DNA of 42,387 nt, from the NCBI GenBank assembly GCA_022773025.1, contig JALEZF010000074.1:1-42387 (forward strand), read 5' to 3'. Under the pieces are notes generated by a model. It saw nothing but the letters and a program-made list of their open reading frames with translations, did no database searches and was not told the DNA's origin. The position numbers were made by a program, and so were the translations under genes. The stretch is from Clostridium sp. (lineage in GTDB: Bacteria; Bacillota; Clostridia; Clostridiales; Clostridiaceae). Shown one piece after another: positions 1-9,052 of the stretch (its first letter is position 1; every line of letters begins with the position of its first letter).

Positions 1-870
1 TCAGAAGAAGAATTCCCATATACAATAAGATTAGTTTCAGAAGTTTTAAGTTCTAATGGATCTACATCTCAAGCAAGTGTATGTGGAAGTACATTAGCAT
101 TACTTGATGCAGGTGTTCCTATAAAGAGACCAGCAGCAGGAATAGCTATGGGACTTGTAACTTCAGAAGATTTATCACAAGAGAAGGTTTTAACTGATAT
201 TCAAGGAATAGAAGACTTTTTTGGAGATATGGACTTTAAAGTAGCAGGTACTGAAAAAGGAATAACTTCTATTCAAGTAGATACTAAGATTAAAGGACTT
301 TCTAGTGAGTGTATACATAATGCTATCTACGATGCTAGAGAAGCTAGATTATTTATACTAGAGAAAATCAAAGAGTGTATACCAGCTGCAAGACCTGAAG
401 TTTCAAAATATGCACCAAAGACTTATAATATGTCAATAAATCCAGATAAGATAAGAGACGTTATAGGAAGTGGCGGAAAGACAATCAATAAGATAATAGC
501 TGAAACTGGTGTTAAAATAGACATAAAAGAAGATGGAAAAGTTTTTGTAACTGCTGTTGATGCAGAAAGCGGAAAAGCGGCTCTTAAGATGATAGACGAC
601 TTAACTAAAGAAGTTCAAGCTGGAGAAATCTACTTAGGAAAAGTTACTAAGATTGCAACCTTCGGAGCTTTTGTTGAAATACTACCAAATAAAGAAGGCT
701 TAGTTCACATTTCAAAACTAGATGTAAATAGAGTAAATAAAGTTGAAGATATTGTTTCTGTAGGAGATGAAATTCTTGTAAAGGTTACTGAGATTGATAA
801 CCAAGGAAGAATAAATCTTTCTAGAAAAGATGCTATTAAGGATTCAGAAACAGAGGAAACTACTAATTAA
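1..870 (+). CDS. pnp: Polyribonucleotide nucleotidyltransferase (PNPase), 3' part
   Basis: The reading frame is open from base 1, so the gene starts left of the window; 289 C-terminal residues are present. PNPase degrades RNA 3' to 5' with phosphate and is part of the RNA-decay machinery, where it meets RNase Y (encoded further on here). Visible are the end of the second RNase PH core domain ([22 protein letters not shown]), the linker, a KH domain with the GSGGK loop at about residues 144-166 and a C-terminal S1 domain ([18 protein letters not shown]) at about 205-280. Family and domain order are unambiguous. A terminator follows directly, so this is the end of a transcription unit. Confidence 0.97.
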   Translation, partial: SEEEFPYTIRLVSEVLSSNGSTSQASVCGSTLALLDAGVPIKRPAAGIAMGLVTSEDLSQEKVLTDIQGIEDFFGDMDFKVAGTEKGITSIQVDTKIKGLSSECIHNAIYDAREARLFILEKIKECIPAARPEVSKYAPKTYNMSINPDKIRDVIGSGGKTINKIIAETGVKIDIKEDGKVFVTAVDAESGKAALKMIDDLTKEVQAGEIYLGKVTKIATFGAFVEILPNKEGLVHISKLDVNRVNKVEDIVSVGDEILVKVTEIDNQGRINLSRKDAIKDSETEETTN

Positions 871-877
871 AAAATAG

Positions 878-907
878 AAGGGCAGATATGCCTTTTTATT
901 TTTTTAT
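878..907 (+). terminator. Intrinsic terminator after pnp
   Basis: A 7-bp stem (AAGGGCA with TGCCTTT, one G-T pair) with loop GATA is followed by a T-rich tail. It ends just before the ribosome site of the next gene. Confidence 0.8.
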
Positions 908-921
908 ACGGAGGATAAATT

Positions 922-2175
922 ATGTATAATATATTTAAACTAAATAATGGGTTAAGAGTAGTCATAGAGGATATAGAGTATGTGAATTCTGTAAGCGTAG
1001 GCTTATGGGTTGAAAATGGATCTAGAAATGAGAATCATATAAACAATGGAATTTCTCACTTCATTGAACATATGATGTTTAAAGGAACACAGAAAAGGAC
1101 GTCTAAAGAAATCGCAGAGGAAATAGAAAATGTAGGCGGACAGATGAATGCATTCACAGGAAAAGAAACAACTTGCTTTTACACAAAAACTTTATATAAT
1201 CATTTAGACCTAAGCTTAGATGTATTATCCGACATGATATTAAATAGTACACTTGATGACGAAGAAATAGAAAAAGAAAAAAGTGTTGTTATTGAAGAGA
1301 TAAACATGTGTGAAGATTCTCCAGAAGATGTGTTAAATGATCTTCATAGCAGAGCCATATGGGGGGATGACCCAATATCATACTCTGTACTTGGCACTAT
1401 AGCTAATGTGAAGTCATTTACTAGAGATATGATAAAGGATTATATGGCTAATTATTATGTACCAGAAAACTCTGTGCTTTCTATTTGTGGAAAGATAAAT
1501 ATAGATGAGGCTAAAAAAATCATTGAAAAATATTTTGGCAGCTGGAGCAGTGAAAAATCCCTTATAACAAATTACTCCTCTCCTATTATTTTAAGAAATA
1601 ATCTCATGAGAGAGAAGAAAATCGAGCAGATACACTTGAGTTTAGGATTAAAAGGATTAGAAATAGGGGCAGAAGATTTATATCCAATGCTTCTAGCTAA
1701 TAATGCTTTTGGAGGAGGAGTGTCATCGAAGCTTTTCCAAAAAATAAGAGAAGAACTTGGACTCTGCTATACTGTTTACTCCTTTAATTCATCGTTTAAC
1801 AATACAGGAGCCTTAACTATATATACAGGAGTTTCCCCTAAATACATTTATCTTGCCGTTGAAGCTATATTAGAAGAATTAAGTGATTTCTCACGAAGAG
1901 GAGCTTATGATATAAAATTAGATATAGCTAAAGAGCAGTTAAAGGGAACTTATATCTTAGGCTCTGAAAGTGTAAGTAGTAGGATGTTTGCTAACGGGAA
2001 ATCCGTTCTAATTTTAAATAAAGTTAAGACTCCAGAAGATATAATAAGTGAAATAGATTCTATTAAAACAGAGGATATTGAAGCTGTTATAAACAAAACT
2101 TTTAAAGAAGGTGTTTATAATTCTGCATTTGTAGGTAATGGTATTGACATGACTAAAATCAATAAGCTAATATAA
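922..2175 (+). CDS. M16 family zinc peptidase (MlpA/YmxG type)
   Basis: A 417-residue, cytoplasmic-looking protein of the mitochondrial-processing-peptidase family; no signal peptide is visible. The inverted zinc motif HFIEH lies at residues 46-50 and the third ligand is probably the glutamate in VIEEIN near residue 126. The C-terminal half carries the usual non-catalytic M16 domain, including the glycine-rich FGGGVSSKLFQKIREE segment. The start ATG follows GGAGGA at a good distance. The gene stands directly after pnp as in Bacillus (ymxG/mlpA) and many clostridia. The physiological substrate is not known from sequence; a Bacillus relative has been linked to protease regulation. Confidence 0.9.
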   Translation: MYNIFKLNNGLRVVIEDIEYVNSVSVGLWVENGSRNENHINNGISHFIEHMMFKGTQKRTSKEIAEEIENVGGQMNAFTGKETTCFYTKTLYNHLDLSLDVLSDMILNSTLDDEEIEKEKSVVIEEINMCEDSPEDVLNDLHSRAIWGDDPISYSVLGTIANVKSFTRDMIKDYMANYYVPENSVLSICGKINIDEAKKIIEKYFGSWSSEKSLITNYSSPIILRNNLMREKKIEQIHLSLGLKGLEIGAEDLYPMLLANNAFGGGVSSKLFQKIREELGLCYTVYSFNSSFNNTGALTIYTGVSPKYIYLAVEAILEELSDFSRRGAYDIKLDIAKEQLKGTYILGSESVSSRMFANGKSVLILNKVKTPEDIISEIDSIKTEDIEAVINKTFKEGVYNSAFVGNGIDMTKINKLI

Positions 2176-2256
2176 AATATATCTTAGAATATAGCTGTAA
2201 TATATGCTCGTATATCATCATAATAATAAATTAAAGTAGTTTAGGGAGGATTTTAT

Positions 2257-2532
2257 ATGAGTGAAAATATTAAGTTATATAGTCAACTAGAGAGATATGA
2301 GATTATAAATATTAATGATGGAGAAAAATATAATTTATTAGGCAACAATGATGTAGTGATAGATGATGAAGGTCTTTTTAAGATGCTAGTTGTGACTAAT
2401 AGCCAAAGCAAATTAAGTATATTTAATAATGCTGAATTTTTGGAAATGCCATGGGAGTATGTAAAAAAGATTGGAGCTAAAACTATAATAGTAGATATTG
2501 AAGAAAGCTTAATAAAGAGAAATAAACTTTAG
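2257..2532 (+). CDS. ymxH: YlmC/YmxH family PRC-barrel sporulation protein
   Basis: A 91-residue protein of the small PRC-barrel-like family annotated as YlmC/YmxH. The pattern LYSQLERYEIININDGEK, followed by a short beta-rich domain and a conserved C-terminal segment (MPWEYVKKIGAKTIIVDIE), is typical. No catalytic residues or membrane segments are seen. The ribosome site AGGGAGG precedes the ATG. It lies between the M16 peptidase and aspartokinase genes, the same place as in Bacillus. Its molecular role is poorly known; the sporulation link comes from family annotation. Confidence 0.85.
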   Translation: MSENIKLYSQLERYEIININDGEKYNLLGNNDVVIDDEGLFKMLVVTNSQSKLSIFNNAEFLEMPWEYVKKIGAKTIIVDIEESLIKRNKL

Positions 2533-2551
2533 GTTTAAGGAGGAGTTTCCT

Positions 2552-3751
2552 GTGAAAATTTTAATTCAAAAGTTTGGAGGAACCTCTGTTGCTACTAAAG
2601 AAAGAAGAGCAATGGTGGTGCAAAAGATAAAAAGTGCAAAAGATAATGGGTTTTCACCTGTTGTCGTAGTTTCTGCTATGGGACGTAGAGGTGATTCTTA
2701 TGCTACAGACACCTTATTGTCACTGATTAATTCTGATTTTAAAAATAGCAATCTTAAAGCTACAGATATGCTTTTAAGTTGCGGAGAAATAATAAGCTCC
2801 GTAGTTATGGCTGGTGACTTATATGATAGCGGCATAAAAGCATGTCCATTGACCGGCGGACAAGCAGGAATTATAACTGATAGTAATTTTAATGATGCTG
2901 AAGTAGTAAAGGTTGATACTAAAAATCTGATGAATATTTTAAAGGACGGCATTGTGCCAGTTGTAACTGGATTTCAAGGGCTTACTGAAGATGGGTACTT
3001 CACTACTCTTGGAAGAGGTGCCAGTGACTTTTCTGCATCTTTATTAGGCGTAGCTTTAAAAGCAGAAGAAATACAGATTTATACTGATGTAGATGGAATA
3101 ATGACTGCAGACCCAAGACTTGTTGAAGAGGCCTATATCATAGATAAAATCACCTACAACGAAGTTTTTCAATTTGCAGATCAAGGTGCCAAGGTAATAC
3201 ATCCAAGAGCTGTAGAAATGGCTATGAAGGGTAATATACCATTAGTTATAAAGAATACTATGAGTGATGCTAAAGGAACTCTAATTGATAACTATGGAAC
3301 TGGAAGTAGCAAAAAACTATTTACTGGACTTACTTACATGAATGACAGAATACAAGTAAGGTTTAAATTTCATGACAATGAAAGCAATGAGAACTATTAT
3401 AATATATTAGATATTTTAGCCGAAAATGATATAAGCATAGATTTGATAAACATATTTCCAAAAGAACAAGTCTTTACTATCGATGAAGCTTGCATAGAAA
3501 AGCTTAAGGAAATTGTAAAAACTTTAAATTTGAATTGTAATTATAGCGATAAGTGTACTAAAGTATCCCTTATAGGAAACGGGATAAAAGGAGTACCAGG
3601 AGTAATGGCTAAGATATTAAAGGTTTTAAAGAGTAACAATATAGAGGTATTACAGACTTCTGACTCTCATACAACTATATGGTGTCTTGTACATAGTTCT
3701 GATTCAAAAAAAGCATTGAATATCATTCATGATACTTTTATGGTGAACTAA
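2552..3751 (+). CDS. dapG: Aspartate kinase (DapG type)
   Basis: ATP-dependent phosphorylation of L-aspartate, the first step towards lysine, diaminopimelate, threonine and methionine. The protein is 399 residues long, like Bacillus aspartokinase I. The N-terminal kinase motif KFGGTSV lies at residues 7-13, TLGRGASDFSA marks the catalytic core, and IYTDVDGIMTADPRLV is the substrate-binding segment. Two ACT domains occupy about residues 270-399 and are expected to give feedback control (diaminopimelate in the DapG class). The start is GTG, chosen because AAGGAGGAG lies directly upstream and the Met-Lys-Ile-Leu-Ile start fits the family. Diaminopimelate is needed for peptidoglycan and for spore dipicolinate. 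Confidence 0.93.
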   Translation: MKILIQKFGGTSVATKERRAMVVQKIKSAKDNGFSPVVVVSAMGRRGDSYATDTLLSLINSDFKNSNLKATDMLLSCGEIISSVVMAGDLYDSGIKACPLTGGQAGIITDSNFNDAEVVKVDTKNLMNILKDGIVPVVTGFQGLTEDGYFTTLGRGASDFSASLLGVALKAEEIQIYTDVDGIMTADPRLVEEAYIIDKITYNEVFQFADQGAKVIHPRAVEMAMKGNIPLVIKNTMSDAKGTLIDNYGTGSSKKLFTGLTYMNDRIQVRFKFHDNESNENYYNILDILAENDISIDLINIFPKEQVFTIDEACIEKLKEIVKTLNLNCNYSDKCTKVSLIGNGIKGVPGVMAKILKVLKSNNIEVLQTSDSHTTIWCLVHSSDSKKALNIIHDTFMVN

Positions 3752-3764
3752 AAAGGTATAACTA

Positions 3765-3800
3765 CCCTCTTCTATGAACAAACTAATGAGCAGAGGAGGG
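3765..3800 (+). promoter_or_regulatory. Hairpin that encloses the tepA ribosome binding site
   Basis: CCCTCTTCT (3765-3773) pairs with AGAGGAGGG (3792-3800) over 9 bp, with one T-G pair and an 18-base loop. The 3' arm is the Shine-Dalgarno sequence for the ATG at 3807. The loop contains an ATG at 3774 in frame with tepA, but that ATG has no ribosome site of its own. The structure is seen in the sequence; a regulatory role is inferred. Confidence 0.6.
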
Positions 3801-3806
3801 GAAGTT

Positions 3807-4517
3807 ATGAAAGATGACAATGAAGAAAAAAAATTACAAGATAACGATAGTAATGAAAACGAAGAACTGGAAGAGATAAAAGAGCTGGGGACTAAGGTAG
3901 TTCCCAATAATTCTGAGAGGATTCAAGTTCTTCCTATAATCGGTCAGATAGAGGGGCACATGGTATTGCCGCCTCAAAGTAAGGCCACAAAATATGAACA
4001 TTTAATACCTCAGCTTATAGCTATAGAACAAAATGAAGATGTAAAAGGAGTTCTCATAGTCTTAAATACTGTTGGTGGAGATATAGAAGCTGGTTTAGCT
4101 ATTGCAGAAATGATAAGAAGCATAGGAAAACCTACGGTTTCTTTAGTCATAGGAGGAGGTCATTCCATTGGAGTTCCTCTTGCAACTGCTGCAAACTATT
4201 CTTTTATTTCACCTTCCGCAACTATGATAGTGCATCCTGTAAGAATGACAGGTCTAGTAATAGGCGTACCTCAAACTTTTGAATATTTTCATAAAATGCA
4301 AGAAAGAATAAATGATTTTATAGTTAGAACTTCAAAAATTGACAAAGAAACTTTAAATAAACTCCTTGCACAAACAGATGTTCTTTTAAATGATATGGGC
4401 ACTATTTTAATAGGAAAAGAAGCAGTGCAGTATGGTCTCATAGATGAAGTGGGCGGAATTCATGATGCATTAGGTAAATTAAATAGTTTAATAGATGATG
4501 AGGAAAGTCATAGGTAA
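3807..4517 (+). CDS. tepA: ClpP-like protease TepA (translocation-enhancing protein family)
   Basis: A 236-residue member of the ClpP/crotonase-fold serine peptidases, called TepA (YmfB) in Bacillus. The first 30 or so residues are acidic and probably disordered. The catalytic serine is in GGGHSIG (Ser120) and the likely histidine in IVHPVRMTG (His143). The C-terminal ALFDEV-like element appears as YGLIDEVGG. I chose ATG 3807 over the in-frame ATG 3774 because GAGGAGGGG sits just before 3807 and nothing suitable precedes 3774. It is the usual neighbour of dapG and ftsK in Firmicutes. The substrate is unknown; the export-enhancing role comes from Bacillus. Confidence 0.88.
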   Translation: MKDDNEEKKLQDNDSNENEELEEIKELGTKVVPNNSERIQVLPIIGQIEGHMVLPPQSKATKYEHLIPQLIAIEQNEDVKGVLIVLNTVGGDIEAGLAIAEMIRSIGKPTVSLVIGGGHSIGVPLATAANYSFISPSATMIVHPVRMTGLVIGVPQTFEYFHKMQERINDFIVRTSKIDKETLNKLLAQTDVLLNDMGTILIGKEAVQYGLIDEVGGIHDALGKLNSLIDDEESHR

Positions 4518-4535
4518 ACCTATGACTTTTTATTT
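4504..4535 (+). terminator. Terminator overlapping the tepA stop codon
   Basis: A perfect 11-bp stem (AAAGTCATAGG with CCTATGACTTT) with loop TAAA and then a T-rich run. The loop contains the tepA TAA stop, so the 5' arm is coding. Confidence 0.9.
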
Positions 4536-4605
4536 GAAGACAAAGGATCAAATAGAGGATATTCGCTTATTATTGTAGAAATATTTTATGGAGGTGATAT
4601 TTACA

Positions 4606-6912
4606 ATGGGTAGAAAGAAAAAAAATAGTAAAAGTAATAAAGTATCCTCAAACATACGTAAGAAGAGAGAGATTGAGGGTATTTTAATAATAGCGCTAGG
4701 AATCATAAATTTTATAGCTATGTTCAGCGGATCTGATGGATTATTACTTAGCATCATAAAAAATTCTCTCTTTAATATAGTTGGTATAGGAGCATATCTT
4801 GTTCCTTTTTTAATGACCTTTATAGGCATAATTCTAATTAGAAATAAAAAAACTGGCTTAAAGAATGAGTATTTAATAGGTGGCATTTTGATATTAAATA
4901 CTCTGCTTTTAATTCAGCTTATATTTATGGATAATTATTATACCGATAGCTATGGAGAAGCAGTTATTGCTATAGTCAACTCAAATGACATCTTACATGG
5001 TGGAATTATAGGACTTAGTTTAGCTCTTCCAATCTATAAGATGTTAGGTTTTATGGGTTCATTAGTGGTGTACATAGCAGTATACTTGATAGGTATAATA
5101 AATCTATTTAATATTTCTATTTATGATTTTGGAAGTAAAGCTAGAAATAAAGTAAAAAGGCCAAAAAAAGAAAAGATAAATGAAGACTCTAATGGGTATA
5201 CCCCTATAATAGAAACAAAATCGCCGGTTTTAGAAGCTGGTACAGATAAAGAAAAGGAAGAGTTTCTAAAAGGCATAAACAATAAAATAAAAATTCTTGA
5301 TTTCATGAAAAATTCTCAAATCGATACCGATGTTGTGGACAATGTAGAAACAGCAGTTACTAAAGATAATATAGAGGTTATTGATTCTAAAGACAAAAAA
5401 TCTAAAACTATCGATGAATCTTTAAAAAATGAAATCAATAATGAACTTAATTCGACCATTATTCAAAAGAATGATAGTCTTATAATTTATTCTATGCCAA
5501 GTGTAGATTTTTTAAATCAAAACTCATTGTCGAAGATGAATAAAGAGGATAAGAAAGAACTTCTTTCTAGTGCAACAAAACTAGAAGAGACATTAAACTG
5601 CTTTGGAGTAGATGCTAAAGTATTACAGGTTACAAAAGGACCATCTGTTACTAGATTTGAGCTTCAGCCAAGCCCTGGTGTAAAGGTGAGTAAAATAGTT
5701 AATCTGTCTGATGATATAGCTTTGAGCTTAGCTGCTAAAGGGGTTAGAATAGAAGCCCCTATACCAGGTAAGTCAGCTATAGGTATAGAAATACCAAATA
5801 GGGATTTAACACCTGTTTTCTTAAGAGAAGTTATAGAATCAGAAGAGTTTAAAAAATCCAAGAGCAATTTAGCTTTTGCTCTAGGAAAAGATATTTCAGG
5901 CAAATGTATAGTTGCAGATTTAAGCAAGATGCCACATCTTCTTATTGCGGGAGCTACAGGTTCTGGAAAGAGTGTGTGTATAAATACTTTGGTCATAAGT
6001 ATTTTATACAAGTATTCACCTAGCGAAGTTAAAATTCTTATGGTGGACCCAAAGGTCGTAGAATTAAACGTATATAATGGAATACCCCATCTATTGATTC
6101 CTGTTGTCACAGATCCTAAAAAAGCAGCAGCAGCTTTAAATTGGGCTGTTAATGAAATGAATAGGAGATATAAACTATTTGCAGATAATAGTGTGAGAAA
6201 TCTAGAGGGTTATAATGAGCTTTACAATAAAGGCAAGATTCCAGAGAAGCTTCCTTTAATAGTTATAATAGTTGATGAGCTTGCAGACCTTATGATGGCA
6301 TCTCCTCATGATGTAGAGGAATATATAGCGAGACTTGCTCAAATGGCAAGAGCTGCAGGTATGCATCTTGTTATAGCTACACAAAGACCTTCTGTTGATG
6401 TAATAACAGGGGTAATTAAAGCTAATATACCATCTAGAATATCCTTTGCAGTTTCTTCTCAGGTAGATTCTAGAACTATATTAGATTCTTCTGGAGCAGA
6501 AAAACTTCTAGGAAAAGGAGACATGCTTTTTTATCCAGTAGGAGAGGCTAAACCTGTAAGAATTCAAGGTGCCTTTATAACAGAAGAAGAAGTAGAAAAG
6601 GTAACTAACTTTATAAAAAATAATGGTGAAGCTAATGAGTGCACTGAGTACTCTGAAGAAATACTAAATCATATAGAAAAAGGCACTACAGATGAAGAGG
6701 GATCAAGTGAGGAATCTGATGAGTTATTTGAAGAGGCTGTACGAATTGTAGTAGAGTCTGGCCAAGCATCTGCATCTTTCCTACAAAGACGTCTTAGAAT
6801 AGGGTATAATAGAGCAGCAAGAATAATGGAGGAGCTTGAGGATAAGAGAATAATTTCTGAAAGAGATGGAAGCAAACCTAGACAAATTCTTAAATCAAAA
6901 GATGAGCTTTAG
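4606..6912 (+). CDS. ftsK: DNA translocase FtsK/SpoIIIE
   Basis: A 768-residue septal DNA pump that clears chromosome ends from the division septum and, in spore formers, moves the chromosome into the forespore. The N-terminus has a basic segment and about four membrane helices within residues 24-165. A charged linker of about 140 residues follows. The motor domain has Walker A GATGSGKS at 449-456 and Walker B LIVIIVDELADL, and a C-terminal winged-helix gamma domain (ASFLQRRLRIGYNRAARIMEELE) reads polarity sites. The start was moved to ATG 4606 because GGAGGTGAT lies directly upstream; an ATG at 4588 has no ribosome site. I cannot tell from sequence alone whether it serves division, sporulation or both; no second paralogue is in the window. 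Confidence 0.95.
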   Translation: MGRKKKNSKSNKVSSNIRKKREIEGILIIALGIINFIAMFSGSDGLLLSIIKNSLFNIVGIGAYLVPFLMTFIGIILIRNKKTGLKNEYLIGGILILNTLLLIQLIFMDNYYTDSYGEAVIAIVNSNDILHGGIIGLSLALPIYKMLGFMGSLVVYIAVYLIGIINLFNISIYDFGSKARNKVKRPKKEKINEDSNGYTPIIETKSPVLEAGTDKEKEEFLKGINNKIKILDFMKNSQIDTDVVDNVETAVTKDNIEVIDSKDKKSKTIDESLKNEINNELNSTIIQKNDSLIIYSMPSVDFLNQNSLSKMNKEDKKELLSSATKLEETLNCFGVDAKVLQVTKGPSVTRFELQPSPGVKVSKIVNLSDDIALSLAAKGVRIEAPIPGKSAIGIEIPNRDLTPVFLREVIESEEFKKSKSNLAFALGKDISGKCIVADLSKMPHLLIAGATGSGKSVCINTLVISILYKYSPSEVKILMVDPKVVELNVYNGIPHLLIPVVTDPKKAAAALNWAVNEMNRRYKLFADNSVRNLEGYNELYNKGKIPEKLPLIVIIVDELADLMMASPHDVEEYIARLAQMARAAGMHLVIATQRPSVDVITGVIKANIPSRISFAVSSQVDSRTILDSSGAEKLLGKGDMLFYPVGEAKPVRIQGAFITEEEVEKVTNFIKNNGEANECTEYSEEILNHIEKGTTDEEGSSEESDELFEEAVRIVVESGQASASFLQRRLRIGYNRAARIMEELEDKRIISERDGSKPRQILKSKDEL

Positions 6913-6931
6913 AAAATAATATAAAAAAAAC

Positions 6932-6960
6932 TTGTTTAATATTTAAAAGAGATATAAAAT
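6932..6960 (+). promoter_or_regulatory. Possible promoter before rimO
   Basis: TTGTTT (6932-6937), 17-base spacer, TAAAAT (6955-6960). It fits sigma-A loosely in very AT-rich DNA, so confidence is low. Confidence 0.3.
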
Positions 6961-6996
6961 TAATGTGTATATTTTATTGACTTAGGAGGAAAAACT

Positions 6997-8334
6997 TTGA
7001 CTAAATATAAGGTAGGAATTATAAGTTTAGGATGCGATAAAAATAGAATTGATACTGAAATAATACTTGGGAGCATCTCATCAAAATATGAGATAACAAA
7101 CAATCCAAATGTAGCTGATATAATAATAGTTAATACTTGTGGATTTATAGAAAAATCAAAACAGGAATCAATAGATACTATATTAGAAATGGCAGAGTAT
7201 AAAGAAAAGCATAACTGCAAAATATTAGTAGCTACAGGATGCCTAACTCAAAGGTATGGAAAAGAGCTTTTAGAGCTTATGCCTGAAATAGATATAATCT
7301 TAGGGGTAAATGACTATAATGTATTATTAGCTTCCATAGATGAGTTTATATCAAAAGGTGAAAAGATAGTAAACTGTAATGATAGCAATCTTATAATAAA
7401 CGAAGGAACAAGAATACTTACTACAGATAAAGAAAGTGCTTACATAAGAATAGCCGAGGGTTGCGATAATTTTTGTACTTACTGTATAATACCAAAGATA
7501 AGAGGCAAGTACAGAAGTAGAAAAATGGAATCTATATTAGAAGAGGCTAGGACCCTTTCTAAAAATGGAGTAAAAGAAATAATATTAGTTGCTCAAGATA
7601 CCACAAGATATGGTATTGATTTATATGGAAAGAAGATGCTAGCATCTCTACTAAAGGAAATATCACTGATTGAAGGTATAGAATGGATAAGAGTACTTTA
7701 TTGTTATCCTGAGGAGATAACAGAAGACCTTATAGATGAAATAGCATCCAACAGTAAAGTATGCCATTATCTAGATATACCTATACAGCATATAAGTAAT
7801 AATATTCTAAAGAAAATGGGTAGAAAGACAACTAAGGAATCTATTTTAAAAACTATAGATCATCTTAGAGAAAGAATACCTGACATAACTTTAAGAACTT
7901 CTTTGATTGTAGGATTCCCTTCAGAGACAGAAGATGATTTTAAAGAACTTCAGGAATTTTTAAAGGAATACAAATTAGATAATGTGGGTGTTTTCTGTTA
8001 TTCTCAAGAAGAGGATACTCCAGCCGCTATAATGAAGGAACAAATAGATGAGGAAGTAAAAGAAATAAGAGAAAAAGAACTTATGAGAATCCAACAAGGT
8101 ATTTCAAAAGATATAAATAGAAATAAAGTTGGATGCACATTAGATGCCCTAATAGAGGATGAAAATGAGAAATATTATATAGGGAGAACTAAGTACATGG
8201 CTCCTGAAATTGATGGATTAATTTATATAGCAAAGGATAATGAGAGATTAAAAAAAGGAGATATAGTTCCTGTATCTATAGTAGAATCTTTAGAATATGA
8301 TTTAATAGGAGTTGTTAAACATGAATTTAGCTAA
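6997..8334 (+). CDS. rimO: Ribosomal protein S12 methylthiotransferase RimO
   Basis: A radical-SAM enzyme that adds a methylthio group to the conserved aspartate of ribosomal protein S12. The protein has 445 residues, normal for the family. The N-terminal MTTase domain has three cluster cysteines (SLGCDKN, NTCGFIE, TGCLTQR). The radical-SAM motif is CDNFCTYC at about residue 152, and a TRAM domain is at the C-terminus. The near relative MiaB is encoded separately at 24.5 kb; the LGCDKNRID start and the length fit RimO better. The start is TTG with AGGAGG in front. The 3' end overlaps pgsA by 14 bases, suggesting translational coupling. Confidence 0.93.
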   Translation: MTKYKVGIISLGCDKNRIDTEIILGSISSKYEITNNPNVADIIIVNTCGFIEKSKQESIDTILEMAEYKEKHNCKILVATGCLTQRYGKELLELMPEIDIILGVNDYNVLLASIDEFISKGEKIVNCNDSNLIINEGTRILTTDKESAYIRIAEGCDNFCTYCIIPKIRGKYRSRKMESILEEARTLSKNGVKEIILVAQDTTRYGIDLYGKKMLASLLKEISLIEGIEWIRVLYCYPEEITEDLIDEIASNSKVCHYLDIPIQHISNNILKKMGRKTTKESILKTIDHLRERIPDITLRTSLIVGFPSETEDDFKELQEFLKEYKLDNVGVFCYSQEEDTPAAIMKEQIDEEVKEIREKELMRIQQGISKDINRNKVGCTLDALIEDENEKYYIGRTKYMAPEIDGLIYIAKDNERLKKGDIVPVSIVESLEYDLIGVVKHEFS

Positions 8335-8911
8335 CAAATTAACTATACTTAGAATATTTTTAGTTCCTGTATTTTTAATATTTATTGCAATTAAAGGCAT
8401 TCCTTATGGAACCTTTATAGCTACAGGAATATTTATTCTAGCTTCTCTTACTGATAAGCTAGATGGATATATAGCTAGAAGTAGAAATCAAATAACTCGT
8501 TTCGGAAAGTTTATGGATCCATTAGCAGATAAACTTTTAGTTACTTCAGCTTTGATCTCTTTAGTTGAGTTTCAAGTTATACCAAGCTGGGCTGCAATTA
8601 TAATAATTGCTAGAGAATTCGCAGTAAGTGGACTAAGAACTATAGCAGCTTCTGAGGGGATAGTTATAGCAGCTAGCTATTGGGGAAAGCTTAAGACAGT
8701 TATTCAAATAGTAACTATAGTAATACTTCTTCTAAAAATAAACATATCTACATCAATAACTTTAACAAACGCTTTAAACAGCAGTGCCTTCTTTAGGGCA
8801 TTCTTCGACTATGTTCCTAATATAGCATTGGCAGCTGCAGTTATTATAACTATGATATCTGGAGTAGATTATTTTGTGAAAAACAAGCATGTTTTAAATG
8901 TAGACAAATAA
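8321..8911 (+). CDS. pgsA: CDP-diacylglycerol-glycerol-3-phosphate phosphatidyltransferase
   Basis: An integral membrane enzyme that makes phosphatidylglycerophosphate, the committed step to phosphatidylglycerol and cardiolipin. The protein has 196 residues with several hydrophobic helices. The CDP-alcohol phosphotransferase signature DG-x2-AR-x8-G-x3-D-x3-D is complete (DGYIAR through [10 protein letters not shown]). I chose ATG 8321 over an upstream TTG because the sequence then begins [11 protein letters not shown], as in the family, and AGGAG lies about 9 bases upstream inside rimO. A terminator follows, so rimO-pgsA is one unit ending before recA. Confidence 0.93.
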   Translation: MNLANKLTILRIFLVPVFLIFIAIKGIPYGTFIATGIFILASLTDKLDGYIARSRNQITRFGKFMDPLADKLLVTSALISLVEFQVIPSWAAIIIIAREFAVSGLRTIAASEGIVIAASYWGKLKTVIQIVTIVILLLKINISTSITLTNALNSSAFFRAFFDYVPNIALAAAVIITMISGVDYFVKNKHVLNVDK

Positions 8912-8954
8912 GTATAAGTTCTAAGCATATGGTTATAATCTAAGATAAATTTAT

Positions 8955-8984
8955 AAAAGTTCCTACATATAGGGGCTTTTATAT
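8955..8984 (+). terminator. Terminator after pgsA
   Basis: An 11-bp stem (AAAAGTTCCTA with TAGGGGCTTTT, two G-T pairs) with loop CATA and a short AT-rich tail. It separates pgsA from the recA promoter. Confidence 0.75.
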
Positions 8985-8986
8985 TA

Positions 8987-9015
8987 TTGACTATAATTTA
9001 AAAATGATGTATAAT
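8987..9015 (+). promoter_or_regulatory. recA promoter (sigma-A type)
   Basis: TTGACT (8987-8992), 17-base spacer, TATAAT (9010-9015): almost a consensus vegetative promoter, 38 bases before the recA start codon. Confidence 0.85.
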
Positions 9016-9024
9016 TCATGTATA

Positions 9025-9036
9025 GAACAAATGTTC
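9025..9036 (+). promoter_or_regulatory. LexA (SOS) box of recA
   Basis: GAACAAATGTTC matches the Gram-positive SOS core GAAC-N4-GTTC exactly. It lies at about +3 to +14 relative to the inferred transcription start, where bound LexA would block initiation. lexA itself is at 16.6 kb in this window. Confidence 0.85.
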
Positions 9037-9052
9037 GGAAGGTGGTGTCTTT

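Noticed and set aside
5664-6110. Long minus-strand frames inside ftsK, and similar frames opposite mutS, ispH-S1 and dacF
   Set aside because: They are shadows of strongly supported genes with conserved domains and have no ribosome sites.
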